NCBI GenBank assembly: GCA_004352715.1
Contig: SCFE01000077.1
Span: forward strand, 1,856,423-1,920,422
Source: Hofstenia miamia
Taxonomy: Eukaryota; Xenacoelomorpha; Acoela
Reading direction: 5' to 3'
DNA length: 64,000 nucleotides
A program made the position numbers and the translations under genes. Under the pieces are notes generated by a model, which was not told the DNA's origin, did not search any database, and saw nothing but the letters and a program-made list of their open reading frames with translations. Positions 35,170 to 47,500 of this stretch are shown piece by piece. Within the stretch, counting starts at the first letter, position 1; each line of letters begins with the position of its first letter.

Positions 35170-36186
35170 CAGGGTGTTTCAGTCAAACCTGGCTGATTTC
35201 AATCGATTCCCATTTGACCCATGATGAAGATGTTATACCGGAACTTTTTGCAAACAAAAGACAATACCTGGGAATTTTATGTCCGTATGCTTTTATTTAC
35301 TTTTATTATAATTTATGAGTTCGATTTATCGTCACGATTTATGAATAAAACAATGAAAACTATGGAAATTAAATGTAAAAATTTATTACTTTAAGTAATG
35401 GAACAACAGAAACTATATAAAACAATGAAAACTATGGAATTTTATTCAACATGGCGTCCGCTAACTTCCAACACGGTATCGAGTCGTGCCTTGAATGCGA
35501 GAAGTGCTGCCTGTCGCTCTTCAGTCGAAATGGAGTCGATTTCCTCTCGCAAACGCTGCTCCAAATGGTGCACATCGCGAATATTTGTGGAATACACTCT
35601 GTGTTTTACCGTTCCCCACAGCCAGAAGTCTAGAGGCGTTAGATCCGGACTACGCGCTGGCCAAAGAATGTCACCTCTTCGAGAAATCACATTGTTGGAA
35701 AACTCATTACAAAGAAGGTCGATAGTTTCNCATACGAACGCTGAACAATCACAACTGAGCGATGCTGTTCAAAAAGCCGAGCAAGGTGAAATCGCTGGAC
35801 TGGCGTGTAACGTTTACTCATGATTCTGAAATGAAATAATGAAGTGAAAATCGTTATTTTTACAAATTCGTCTCATTATTGGTCCAATTAGGAACCAATC
35901 ATATTGACAAAACATTCATAACTGAACAATTTTGTTAAAGAGACATAATGCTACAGAACAAATAATCATAGGAAAGATATTTTCAAATATAAATTATGTG
36001 TGACTTACCACATACATAATATCAATGTTATTTACAGCCTATATTGATGAAATTATTCAAAATAAGTTTTCTAACATGAAATTTCCCAGTATTCTTTATT
36101 ATTTGTATTGGCATTGACTTCTATAGAACTATAATTGAATTTACACGAACCCGCTGAAACTGACCAGGTTTCACTGAAATCCCCTG
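35170..36186 (-). mobile_element. Mariner-type transposon, 1.0 kb, inserted in a LINE
   Basis: The left end is CAGGGTGTTTCAGTCAAACC and the complement of the right end is CAGGGGATTTCAGTGAAACC. TA target duplications sit at 35168-35169 and 36187-36188. On the minus strand 35690-35442 encodes the C-terminal part of a Tc1/mariner-superfamily transposase: RRGDILWPARSPDLTPLDFW holds the second catalytic Asp and the last D-type position, followed by LREEIDSIS. A single N at 35730 breaks the upstream part. The N-terminal and first catalytic segments are not visible, so it is deleted or truncated. Confidence 0.8.
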
Positions 36187-37199
36187 TAGGTAGTTTTTAT
36201 TCCCAACTTGTTGAATTTGATTGCCATCCACTGTAATGCTATGTTTCATAACTTCTAATAGATTTTGATGCATAATGGCAATTTCTTCTGCTTTCCTTAT
36301 AGTTTATGTATGAGTTTTTCTCTTTAGATCTTTCAATAATAGCGTTGATTGTGCATTGTGATTTCTAATTGACCCGATTAATCTTGTATCGTTTGATTTG
36401 AATAGGTTAAGTGTACATTGTCCATTGTTAATTTTTAGATCTTTTAAATCATGTCATTTGTAGCATGTGTAAATACTAAACCACTAAGTGGCCCGCCTTG
36501 TGGAGTTCCAACTTTCATGACATGTGGTGAAGTAAACGTGTGGTCATCTAGTTTAATGACTTGTTTATGATCTTGAAGATAATTGTAAACCCACTGCGCT
36601 AGCCATTGCGATCTGAGACTTAGTTCATTTACTAGTTGATTGCGCAAAATAGTGTTAAACGCACTCGAATAATCGAAAAAAGTAATCCGAATAGCTGTAG
36701 CTTTATCAGTTTTTAAAGCAGATACAATAAAGTTATACGTATATAATAATGCATCAATAGTGCTACCGTTTGTCTTATAAGCAAACTTCTCTGTCCAATT
36801 CTGGCCATAACATTTTTCTGTATTCATTTGCAACGAATGGAGTCAATTATTCTCGATGCAGTTGGCGCTTTGTATTTCGGTATAAGCGTTAATAAAGCTG
36901 TTTTCCACGCAAAAATGCTTTGCAAGTTCCGATGAAAAACTAACATGTGTCCTAAATGTATCAATCAATTGTTCATCGTTTGCTGATTCTCTATTAATTC
37001 TTACAAAGTACTTATTTAACAGGTTTGCTTTAAATTTGTCAATTTTAATACGGCTATATCTTACCTTGGCGATTCGCTTATTTACTTCTTGAATTATTTC
37101 CGTATTTGTCATTTTCTGATACTCTTCAAGCCTTCTTTTCTTGACTTCATAGTTGATATTCCTTTGTAAACGATTCTGATCAATTGAATTGCAATTCAT

Positions 37200-37224
37200 T
37201 ATTGCATGACGCTTTTCTTTAAGA

Positions 37225-37255
<31 letters not shown>

Positions 37256-38461
37256 GGAAATAAATTTTATGATAATGTCATTAATATCAATACAAATTAA
37301 AACGAGCGAAAAATTGTAATAATCTTAAAAATGATTTTGTATTGCTTTGCTTTGACTACTATGAATTTTTCGGCTTGCTACGAGCCTGACTCAAAATACT
37401 AGGCATGTTCTTCAGAGTTTCTATTGCGGTTTGAACATTTTGTGGGAGAATTTGAGCAGGTATATTAACGGTTAAGAATTGAAATTTTATTCGTCACTAC
37501 GTTGCAACACGTAAATAAACTCCTCAAAACAGTGTTTCTCACAGGATAAGTCTTTCTCAATCGTCTCGTTTTTTTCAGCGGCATACGCATGATTTTCTGA
37601 CTGGGGGACATTTCAGTAATGATCAAGTGAGTCAAAAAAGCGGGGCAAATCTCCACGAAATATTTTAAAAATATCCGAAAAATGTTCCCCCAAAATGCAA
37701 TTCAGGACATTAGTTTTTAACTTTTTTTTAAATATTTTGCCAAAATTTTTTCATTTAACCCATCAAAATCCATTTTAAAAGCCTGCGTACACCACTGCTA
37801 CAATGTATGAAATGTTCTGCCTTAAACAGTTTAAACCCTTCAGTACCATCAAGATATTGGTTTGTGCCATGCTATAACTAAAAAAATTTTTTTTTAAATA
37901 TATTTAAAACTTATATCGGAACGATGTGCCAGTGCACAGCCGAAACAACTGCAAAGCTACTTATAACTAATATTATCTAACACGATATAGTCTCGTACTG
38001 GCGCATAATATGGAGTGCTCAAATCACGAGATTATCTCGTGATGGTACTGAAGGAGTTAAAATGTGAAAACAACCAAATTTAAAAATCAACAAAAACGAA
38101 GTGTACAAGTAGATCGAAACATTATAGTTTATTTCCATATTTATTGCATGATTGCAAATAAGCCTTTGCTAACATTTATAAAGTCGAATGCATTCTAACA
38201 ATGTGATGCTTAACTTTTTTGTCTACGTAATGTTTTATGCTAGAGTGGTGTTGTGCTAACACCGATGTTTTAATTGGCACTTTAAAATAAAGTTTATTCG
38301 GCATCGTAATGCTCATTCATTTTATTTGTTGTGTTCAGCAATGAATCAACTTTGTTTGCAAAGCTCTTGATTACGCCCTCTTGTATTCACTGTTTCAATG
38401 CTGATGGTTTGAAAATAAAGGTAAAATTTAATTTAATGTTTACGAGTTATTTTAGTTTTAG
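37200..38461. other. Spacer upstream of MGLL copy D; possible untranslated or short first exon
   Basis: (TA)n lies at 37227-37252. The stretch ending AAATAAAG at 38420 is followed by GTAAAATT. After 41 bases comes TTTTAG directly before the copy D ATG, so an upstream exon (about 38331-38420) is possible, though the intron would be very short. No other gene was seen. Confidence 0.35.
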
Positions 38462-41400
38462 ATGCGTACTTCAGTTGAAAATGTTGAGCTTTATACTCAG
38501 TCTTGGCGGAGAAATGGTGTTGAACCTGCGTGTATAGTGTTTTTTTCTCATGGACTCCATGGAAGTATCGATGACTTTGCTAAGTTCCCTGATTATCTTT
38601 GTGAGAATCTTAACGCCGTATGCTTCAGTCATGATCATTATGGTCATGGGCGGAGCAAAGGAAATCGAGTTTGTCCTCCAAACTTTGAGGTCTATGTGGA
38701 AGATGTAGTATCACACGCTAAAGACATCAAGGTGCATAACATTTAAAAAAATTTCCACATGATTGATACCATTTTATTGCCTTGAGACAAAGATACTAAT
38801 GAATTTATTTTAAAATAGTTGCTATTTTTTTGGATATATAGTTTAACCCTTTCAGTTTCAGGTCTAGCAAAAGTTCTATTTCTTATGAGACACAATTTTA
38901 ATACATGTATAAAAATAGTAGCCAACATGTTAGGAAATACTGAAAAAAAAATTATACAAGTTGTCATTTTCTAAGTACAATACGATTCAAAGGTAGCAGA
39001 AATTAAGCCAGTGTGTCTTGTGTATGTAATAGATTTAATAGTGTCTGTTAACGCACACATAATCAAATCAAGCTTTGAAAAACTTTATATTAAGTGAAAT
39101 TTTTTTAAAGCAGTTTCGATTTGGAACAAATCACAAATCGCATTACATTTGATGCCATATATTTTGTTGTTAAGTGATATGACAATGTATCACTTAATTC
39201 AGCATAGTGATTCACTTTCATATCCGGCATCTTCTGACAAATTCGGATGATTTTTTCTAGTTACAAAAAATAAATACATTTTAGTTTTTTAATGTAAAAA
39301 AAATATGTTGTATTTTATTATATTCAAATGAAACATATTTTTGACAATCACTCAGTGCTGCTGCTCCAAACCATTTTGAAGGCTTGCAAAGAAACGCAGA
39401 GAATGAGCAGATTTGGTTTTGTGTCAAAATACAAGAGTAGTTAAATAACTGTTGCATCAATCCCTTTTTCTAGATACAACCAATTTTAGCCTAATTTTAG
39501 AGAAAATTTGAAGAGCGTTGATATAAAACTGATATAAAACAATTTGCAATACACATACACAACGAAATAAAAAAATTGAAATTGCAAACTAATAATGCAC
39601 AACAGTATAATGATAAAGAAATCAAATCATGTTAGTAGGCAATGCTATTGAAAACTGTGTTTTTTCAAAGTTACGTAGTCACTGAAAGGGTTAGGCGAAC
39701 TTTTTCACAAATTTTTTTATAATTATGTTTAAAACTCACCCCAATCTTACTCTATTGTATTTTAAATGTTATAAAGATTGAATTTCCCGATATTCCCATT
39801 TTTCTGATTGGTGAATCAATGGGAGGCTTAATTGCCTATCATGTAGCTTACACATATCCGAGTTTGTTTACTGCGATAATACTTTTGGCACCAGCCCTGG
39901 AAGTCAGTCAAACTGTGGTTTCGTTAATGTGGATGAAGCCCTTGCTCCAACGACTTGTTTGGCTGTTTCCCAACTTACCTATTCCTCATAATATCAATTC
40001 CAAAGAATTGACTACTGATTTAGAAGAGCAGATTGTTGTGGAAAATGCTCCTAATACCTATCGAGGTGGTGTCAAACTACGCAACGCTAATCTCATTCAC
40101 ATTGCTATAGAAAAGGTAATCAATGTTTTTCATCATATTAAAAAATTTTTTATTCTGTTAGTGCTACAGCACTTGAGCGTTTGCTTTACAACTGCGTTAG
40201 AAGCGTTTGTTATGTTATGATAAAGAAACTTTTCTCCTAAATTTGTTTTTAGTGTACATTATTCTTTAAGAAATGGCTTCTGAAATTTTAAAGCATTTCT
40301 AAAATCCGCAATTATTTATTTTTTAATAGTAAAAATGTTAATGGGTATGCATGTACTACTAACGAGCATTTAGTGGTGCTGCACATCGTAAATTTAGATT
40401 ATAAACCCGTGGAACATTTTTATTAGATATGTTAATTGGTACAAAAATACACATATTCCCAAAATTAATATTTATCGGGCATTGCATAGTATTTTCAATT
40501 TGCGTATTTCAATTATTTGTATTTCAGAAGTTTTTATGGGGATAACTTCTGTTTTGAAGTGAAATTCGAATTTAATATTAATATAGTTCTGTCAGTGTAA
40601 TCAGTGTTGAGATACATGAAAATTTTACGTTAATATTTGTATACATTCCTGAACAACCTTCTGACGTCTGATGACTTATAAAATTTTAACTATTGTGATA
40701 TAATATCTGAAAAGTTATTGAAAGCATCATAAGAAATTTATATACTCGTCAATACCGTTTACAATATAAAATTATTGAATTACTGTCTCCACTTGCTATC
40801 TTAAACTGTAAGCGAAGACAGTTATTTCGATAATATTTTTTCAAAGTTATTCGTACATTAAAAATCAGCGTTTCATTGATTCGTGTATACTACGGCAATT
40901 GTGACAATGCAAATCGAAAATTTTGTGTGTAAATTTGCGGCACATTCTTAACAACACATTATTCTGAAACCATTTGTAGGAAGCACAAAAACAGCGTTTT
41001 TTGAAATTGGTTATAATCCACAATTTGATAATATGTACCAAAATTAGTCCTTTCAAATACCAAATGCGGTTACTAAAGAGAGTAAAATGGTATATTTTTT
41101 ATTGACGAAAGTTACCTCAAGGCCACGAGAGTTTTAGAACCCGGTCATGCGGAAGATTTGAATTCGCATTTAGTGGAATGTTTATATATATAATATACAG
41201 TATATTAGGGGTAGTCTATTTTTTAAATGTATTGAATTTGTAGTTGCCTCATCAGCCCAAGGTGAACATTTTCATTCTAATTTCAGAAATGTCATTAACT
41301 TTTCATTTTTTTAAAAAAAAATTCCGCGGCTTTTAGTTTTAAGGTTTTTGTATTATAATAAAACTATATCAATGTAACAATTCAATCGTTTACGCATTTT

Positions 41401-43614
41401 GGTAATTGGTGAATCCATTTCTTAAGAATGGGCGGGAAGATGAGTTTGAAATCACTTTATCAATAGAAGTTAAAATTTTGGCATAATTTGGCAGATTTAA
41501 GAAATTGTTCAGACCATCTATTGAGAATTGGCCACCTAAATTAGGGTCTTGCCTTGGCCAATTAAAAAATTGCATCAAGCAAAAAAAATATCCAACAAAA
41601 TAATTATATTTTTTCTCACTTACAAAATAATAAATATGTTTTACCAATGTTGTCAACAAAGAAATATATTTCTTGCGAAATTATGTTTTGGTGATTTCAT
41701 AAACAGTATAAACTATTCAGGTAAGCACAGATGGGTCAATAGCAAGTTCTTAAATTGCATTTGGCAAGCTCCACATTATAATTTGACTTGGAATCTGATT
41801 GGTTCATTTAAAAAAATAGTATTTTAAAGATTTCATTTTACTGCTTTTGTGACAAGGTTGCTGGATTTGTGCTAAAATATATGTTGGTATAAATCAGCTA
41901 TTTCCACGAAAATATAAATATATTTCATTTTTTTATCAGCTAAAATAAATTATTTAAGTATATTTATTGCCAATATATATAAATACAATATATTTTTACA
42001 TCCCTGGTTACAGCTGCAGGAATGAATGACTAGGCTATTTAATTGAACAATGTCAGCTTTTAAATTCTAAAACTAAAATAAAATTCAGATGGTATTATCT
42101 ATGCTCTTAAGAAAAGTGACGGTTTGGGTTACACATGCACTGTAACTACTGATTGGAAGAATTGTTATGCAACAATTATTCGGAAAACTTTTAAATAACT
42201 TAACATTCAAATTGCTATTATTATTTAGATTTCGATCAAGTAGTGAAGATTAGGAAAGGATATTTTGGTGGTCCTTTGTGATCATAATGACGCAAGGTTC
42301 TAAGGTTCTAAGGGATCACTTTGTTCATGGGATATCTCTTCGCCGTCGCAATAACGGAGACCTAGGACTAAAAATTTCATTGGGGTGGGACTAATATGGT
42401 ACTAGAATAAAAATGAAGCAGTTGGTACCACGTAATTCAAAATATTGCGAACGATTTTTGCCAACTTTGTCAAAATAGATGTTATACTATTTGATCAAAG
42501 TTATACCGTTTGATCAATGGCAGGCTTGCCGTTATGTGAGTTTTTCAAATTAAAAAATATTTGAAAAATTTCAAAAATTTATATTCGATTGCCGCGGAAG
42601 ATTTTTTTATAAAAATTTAATGACAAAATCTCTTGTAATGGTTGTACAATTCCAAGTCCAATGTTGACGCGGATTGACTTACAGTGGCGCTTTTAGGATT
42701 TTTGAAACGGGGGCTGACATCTTTTTTTACTGAAAAAATTGGAAAAAGTGTTATTTTTTGACAGAAATAAGCTTACACAAAATTCAATCGTCTGTTTTTA
42801 GCAGCAATTAATAACATCTTGAATTAACATTAACTATTTTCAATTTTGAGGAAAAAAGAACATTTTTCTTAAGAGTTCGCAGTTGGCTCCAAAAGGGGGG
42901 ACGCGCCGCTGTTGACTTACGCTATATTTCAATGAAACATAGTGCAATAATTTCTGCTCGATATCCGATTAGACAAATGGAAATGTATCTATGGGTATGA
43001 AGAAAAAGCATGGACTTTATATAGATATATGCTTGTTAATATTTTTTCAAGCATAATAAACGCAATTTCTATTAGAAACAGGAAAAAATTTATCTCGCCA
43101 ACGTGTTTTTACACATTGGTTTCTATGTTAATGAATTATAAAATTAATTGAAATATTTTCTGTAAGTTAATATTGATTATTTGCACTTTTGAAATATTCA
43201 TTTAATTTCCAAAGAGGACATTATGTTTTATTTTAAAACTTACTACTGTAAAATGCATTTGATGGCCCTTTATAAAATGAATATTATATAGAATTTGAAT
43301 AGTGTTCGTTTTATTAGAATTATATTTATAAGAATAAATGTACTTTATATGTACTTTTCGCAGTAGTATGATGTACTGTTTAGGCGCAAAAGAACTTTAA
43401 ATCCTACTCAAGTCCCACTTTGATTTTGTTTGGAGAAGAAGACAATATTTGTTCCCTTAGTGGAGCAAGAAAGTTCATGGAGGAAAGTTCATCAGCTGAT
43501 AAACAGTTGGTCACTTTTCCTGGTCTCAAACATTTACTTCTGAGAGAGATTCCGGAAATGAGAAGCAAGGTTTTCGAAACTATTAATGATTGGATTAAAG
43601 CTAGATTACATTAA
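38462..43614 (+). CDS. Monoglyceride-lipase-like hydrolase, copy D (three exons)
   Basis: Exons 38462-38731, 39777-40115 and 43384-43614 join in phase 0 to give 279 residues, the same length and boundaries as copy C. The role is as for copies B and C. Motifs are SHG (29-31), HDHYGHGRSKGNR (58-70), GESMG with Ser104, Asp223 in FGEEDNICS, and His253 in PGLKHLLLRE. GESMG is the closest of the three elbows to the GHSMG of vertebrate MGLL. Exons 1 and 3 are over 90% identical to copy C at the protein level, while exon 2 is only about 73% identical. ATG follows TTTTAG directly, so an earlier exon may extend the N-terminus. Intron 2 (3.3 kb) contains the MITE at 42682. Confidence 0.87.
42682..42911. 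mobile_element. hAT MITE, 230 bp, with perfect 8-bp target duplication
   Basis: It begins CAGTGGCGCTTTTAGG and ends GGGGACGCGCCGCTG (complement CAGCGGCGCGTCCCC). TTGACTTA occurs exactly outside both ends (42674-42681 and 42912-42919). The 8-bp duplication, CA...TG ends and short TIR are hAT hallmarks. The clean duplication suggests a fairly recent insertion into intron 2 of copy D. Confidence 0.85.
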
Positions 43615-44597
43615 ATATTTCTTGTTATCCATTTGCATGTAAAATGTATAAATTGAATTGTATATTTTTACTTGATTTTAAAACATTGAGTAGGCTATGC
43701 TCTGATTAGAAATTTTAAATTTAGTTTGCATTATCGATTTATAGATACTACTGTCACAGGATTTTGCGTTGTGTTGTGTTTAACCCACTTCGGTCGATAC
43801 ACTGCTGTGTAAAGGTTTATTACCGTCTATTATATAATTGTTTGTTCTTAGACATCTGTTAGCTTTATATTTGAAAATGTGCTTCTAGAGACATAAGGCC
43901 TTTATCAAAACAATAAACCAGTGAATACTAAGTTCTTATTCATTTTATTCAACAGAAACTTCTTGCAAACGAATATATTAAACATAATTGTTTGTCGAAT
44001 TTTTAATAAATCTCTTGCGTTGTGCAATGTGTTTACAATGCATATATTTCATTTTGCTTGCACACAACATAAAGTGTGAGACCTAGGTAACATGTTTTTT
44101 CTAATAGTTAACAAAAATTTAGTGTGAACTCAAGAAATTTATAGGGTTAAAATTTGTAAAGCCAGTATATATGATAGTATAAATATACATGAAAATATAA
44201 AAAGAAATAAACAGTGTGCCTATGCAGTAAATTGGTATACAACTATTATAAGAAAGTTAATGGTCACATATTTCGCAGTTTTTTTAAGTGACATTTTTTT
44301 TGCGATTGTCACAGTATGCAAGAATATAAAAGAAGGCATTATATTTAATTACAAGAAATCTATAATTGAAGATATTTTTATGACTTTTTCAAATATCAAA
44401 TTATAATATATTTTTTCGATTAATAAGAATCAGTTTTTTAATTTTGGAACAATACATGATATCTATCCAATTCCGATCATTTATCCCATTATTCTTACAA
44501 TCCTTAAAAATTAATGTTCAAAACCAACTTTGTTTCGATAACTCAAATCACTGCATGTTTATTTTAAATTTAATTTATTTTCAAATAGTTTTTGAAG
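43615..44597. other. Spacer between convergent MGLL copy D and PHM; PHM 3' end
   Basis: No gene was seen. Two AATAAA hexamers on the minus strand (44574-44579 and 44558-44563) lie 19-35 bp beyond the PHM stop. They are candidate polyadenylation signals for PHM, although the AT-rich background makes chance matches likely. Confidence 0.4.
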
Positions 44598-47500
44598 TCA
44601 ATGAGCTTTTGTTTTGACAAATTCATTAACTTCTTCTTCTTCATCTGGAGACAGATTTTTGCTGTATATTTCAATTTCATCTGGTACGTTCAATCCAATG
44701 TTCTCCCAACTTAGATTCTTTTCAAAACAAAAGGACTCGTCTTCACTTAATGGTTGTCCTTCTGTCCAATATAGAATATAAAAATTACACATTTCATCAT
44801 TCATTGTCGGCCTAAATGTATTTCTGTATAATGTACTGATTTCATATATTCACTATTAGCTGGTAATGCATAAGAAGACCTATGGAAAAAGTACTATTCT
44901 ACGTTTAGTAGCCGAATATCTACATGAATAGTTGAATGAAAGTACTCATATTTTTATATTTAGTGATTCTGAAAATTTTTAAATATTTTTTATTATTCGA
45001 ATATTTTCAAGGCTCCAATAGTAAATTTTACTGTACATTCTGGGTTTAATTTTCTCTTGAATTGTTTGCTCGGTAAGGGAAATGCACCTCTAATGTTGAT
45101 TCATCCATGAAGACACCATTCCGCAATTCTTCTGGGAAATACTACGATAGCAATTGTGTGTTATAGTTGTTTAGAATGTGATCTCAGTCAGCATGTGGTC
45201 TTATATTTTCAATTTTCATTTTAATATTTTGAATTCTAGTCACAAAATTCTGTTAGAAATCAAAGGCAAAGCTTTTAAAATTGAAACTTTATCTATTGGC
45301 AAAAATGTAATTGTTTAACGCGTTTTCAAAATGGTTAAAGGCATTTTCTGACATTAGATAAAATTGCTTACCCAATTTTTATTGATTTTTTGTTATGATA
45401 TGTGCATCTTGCTGCTAGATAATCATTTTGTGCGATTGGTTCTCCATAGTTCATCACAGGATAAAATTTTTGTTCTAGTTGTGGGGATTTCCTACCAATG
45501 AATTCCCATTCGCCTTCTTCATCAATTTTAAACCCCGAAATTACATACCCTAAAATATCAGAGCTAATTTCTTAGTTTTCTGAACTAATAGAGATATTAA
45601 CTTCATCAGTATTCCAGCAATAATATATTGGTGGTAGTTGCAGTAAACAATGCTGTTATTGTACCTGTGCCATGCGCATGCACGCGATAGAACATGGGGA
45701 ATATTGGTTTTTCTGCTTTATATTTGCAAAACATATCAAGCGTAGAAGCTAAATATCATAATATTATCCGAATTGAGATAACGATTTACATACGATCTTC
45801 TTTGCTACTGGGTGGAATTTTTCCATCTGCAACAAGTAAATACACCCCAGCGCTCTTTGGTGTTGGTTCCGTACTGTATGAGAGTGTTATGCCTGAATCA
45901 TCACTGAGTTCATGATTATCTAAATTCATTCAAGTTTTGCATGAGGCATGCCTTAAAGTATTTTATTTCAATAATAAAAAGAATTCATGTGTGTGCGTAT
46001 CTAAGATAGTTAATTACAGTAAAGCTTACAAATATTTCCAAGTTTTTTGCATTGGCAAATTGTGTTTACTAACATATAATTTGCATGTGATGCCAAAGTA
46101 AGCCATCTTGCCTTTGAATGACGTATCCCCTCAAGTATCACCATCTAGTTTAACAAGGGGAGAGCTCATTGGTATGCAACATGCATATTGCCCATAATAG
46201 CCTGTGTCCAAGTCCAAGTTTTTGCTCATGTAAGATAACTCCACCTCTTCAAACAGTGCTTACAGTTTTGGAATCACAATCAATAAATTTAATAGAGGGA
46301 ATTATGTTCTTAAATTCTAAGAAAGTGAATATTGAAGATGCAACACTCCTACTTGCAAAACTTTCATCATGCAAAATACAATATATCCGAATCCAAGCAG
46401 GAGTTCATCACTATAACAGAAGAGTGTTTGCTTTTATATGTATTCTTCCAAACATTGACAACTAAAAATTTAGCGTTTGGTTTCTTTTATACACTTTTGT
46501 GTAAACAAATTCAATGTTTCTAGTAAACAAATATATTCAATGCTTTTGATGATTTTTAGTCAGATTGAGTAAGTATGGTGACTTAAATGCAAATTATCAA
46601 GAGAAAATATTACTTATGCATGATCTACATAACCTTAAAATCCTACATTCATACTTATAATACCTTTATAGTAGTTAATTTAATCAAACACTAATTTTCA
46701 CATTTTGTTACCCAAAATTTCAGTGATTTTCGTTCACAAATATCAGGCCAATTTAGCCCAAATTTTCCATGCGTAATTTTTTTATCCTTAGTTATCCGAA
46801 ATCATACAGGGCAAATCGAAATTCGAAAAAAAGTTTATAACGACCCGGCCTTATGAATACATACAATTTTTATAACATTTTGTTCTTTCTTTGGTACTAT
46901 TGCTTATTCACTATTTAACTTAATATGACCTGTTTTACATGTTGATTCCAACTATAGTTTAGACTGAAGCATGTTTAAGTAATTAAATAAAATGATCTCG
47001 AATAGACTATTGAAGCGAATTTCTATGTGCTTCCCTACCAACTATCAACTTTTCATTGGAGTTCTGAAGTGATTCCCTACAAATGCATATTAGAAAGTTT
47101 ATTTTCAGTTTTTTAGACTTTTATCAAAATGTTGTTGACTTACAACTTTTATTTCTGTTATTGCTGATGTATACATCTTGTTTTAAGAAATCAGTCAACT
47201 CCGAAAACGCAAGTATGTATATTAAGTCTAATGAAACAGATTAATGAATTCATTTAGGAGTTTTAATTGTTTATATTTAATTTAAAATCACTTACTTTGG
47301 AATTTTTCTGTGTGACCGTAATGTACTTGGATAACTAAGTAGTTAATTCCAGATTCCCCTCCAACGTGGAAGGAGACATCTTCTGGGAGTTTCAAAGGAC
47401 CCGAGTCCATAGCTTCCACATACATTATTCTTTCACCATTTGCACACACTGGAAGATCGTTGTTGTTCATCATTTCTCCACAATGCCTATTTGCATTATT

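Larger units (their letters stand above)
34583..37199 (-). mobile_element. Non-LTR retrotransposon relic split by a mariner
   Basis: The minus-strand order is: linker region 37199-36843; reverse transcriptase core at 36833-36444 with FAYKTNGSTIDALLY, TFFDYSSAFNTI (first catalytic Asp) and GTPQGGPLS; a decayed stretch to 36189; then after the insertion GVNFDNKLSWQAHVAYIVKK at about 35160-35100 and the thumb/C-terminus to 34583 (WSFIPRAIEFANNGTFKQF, stop). NYL on one side of the insertion and GVNFD on the other rebuild the usual YLGV motif. Stops and a lost YADD region make it inactive. An in-frame 93-bp duplication lies near its end. Confidence 0.8.

Noticed and set aside
35398-35823. 141-codon + strand ORF
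   Set aside because: It is antisense to the transposase reading on the minus strand and contains the N at 35730.
44598-44804. A stand-alone 68-residue protein
   Set aside because: DEMCN and the phase-2 acceptor at 44811 show it is the last PHM exon.
45694-45915. 73-codon + strand ORF
   Set aside because: It is the antisense reading of PHM exons 5 and 6, and has no similarity of its own.
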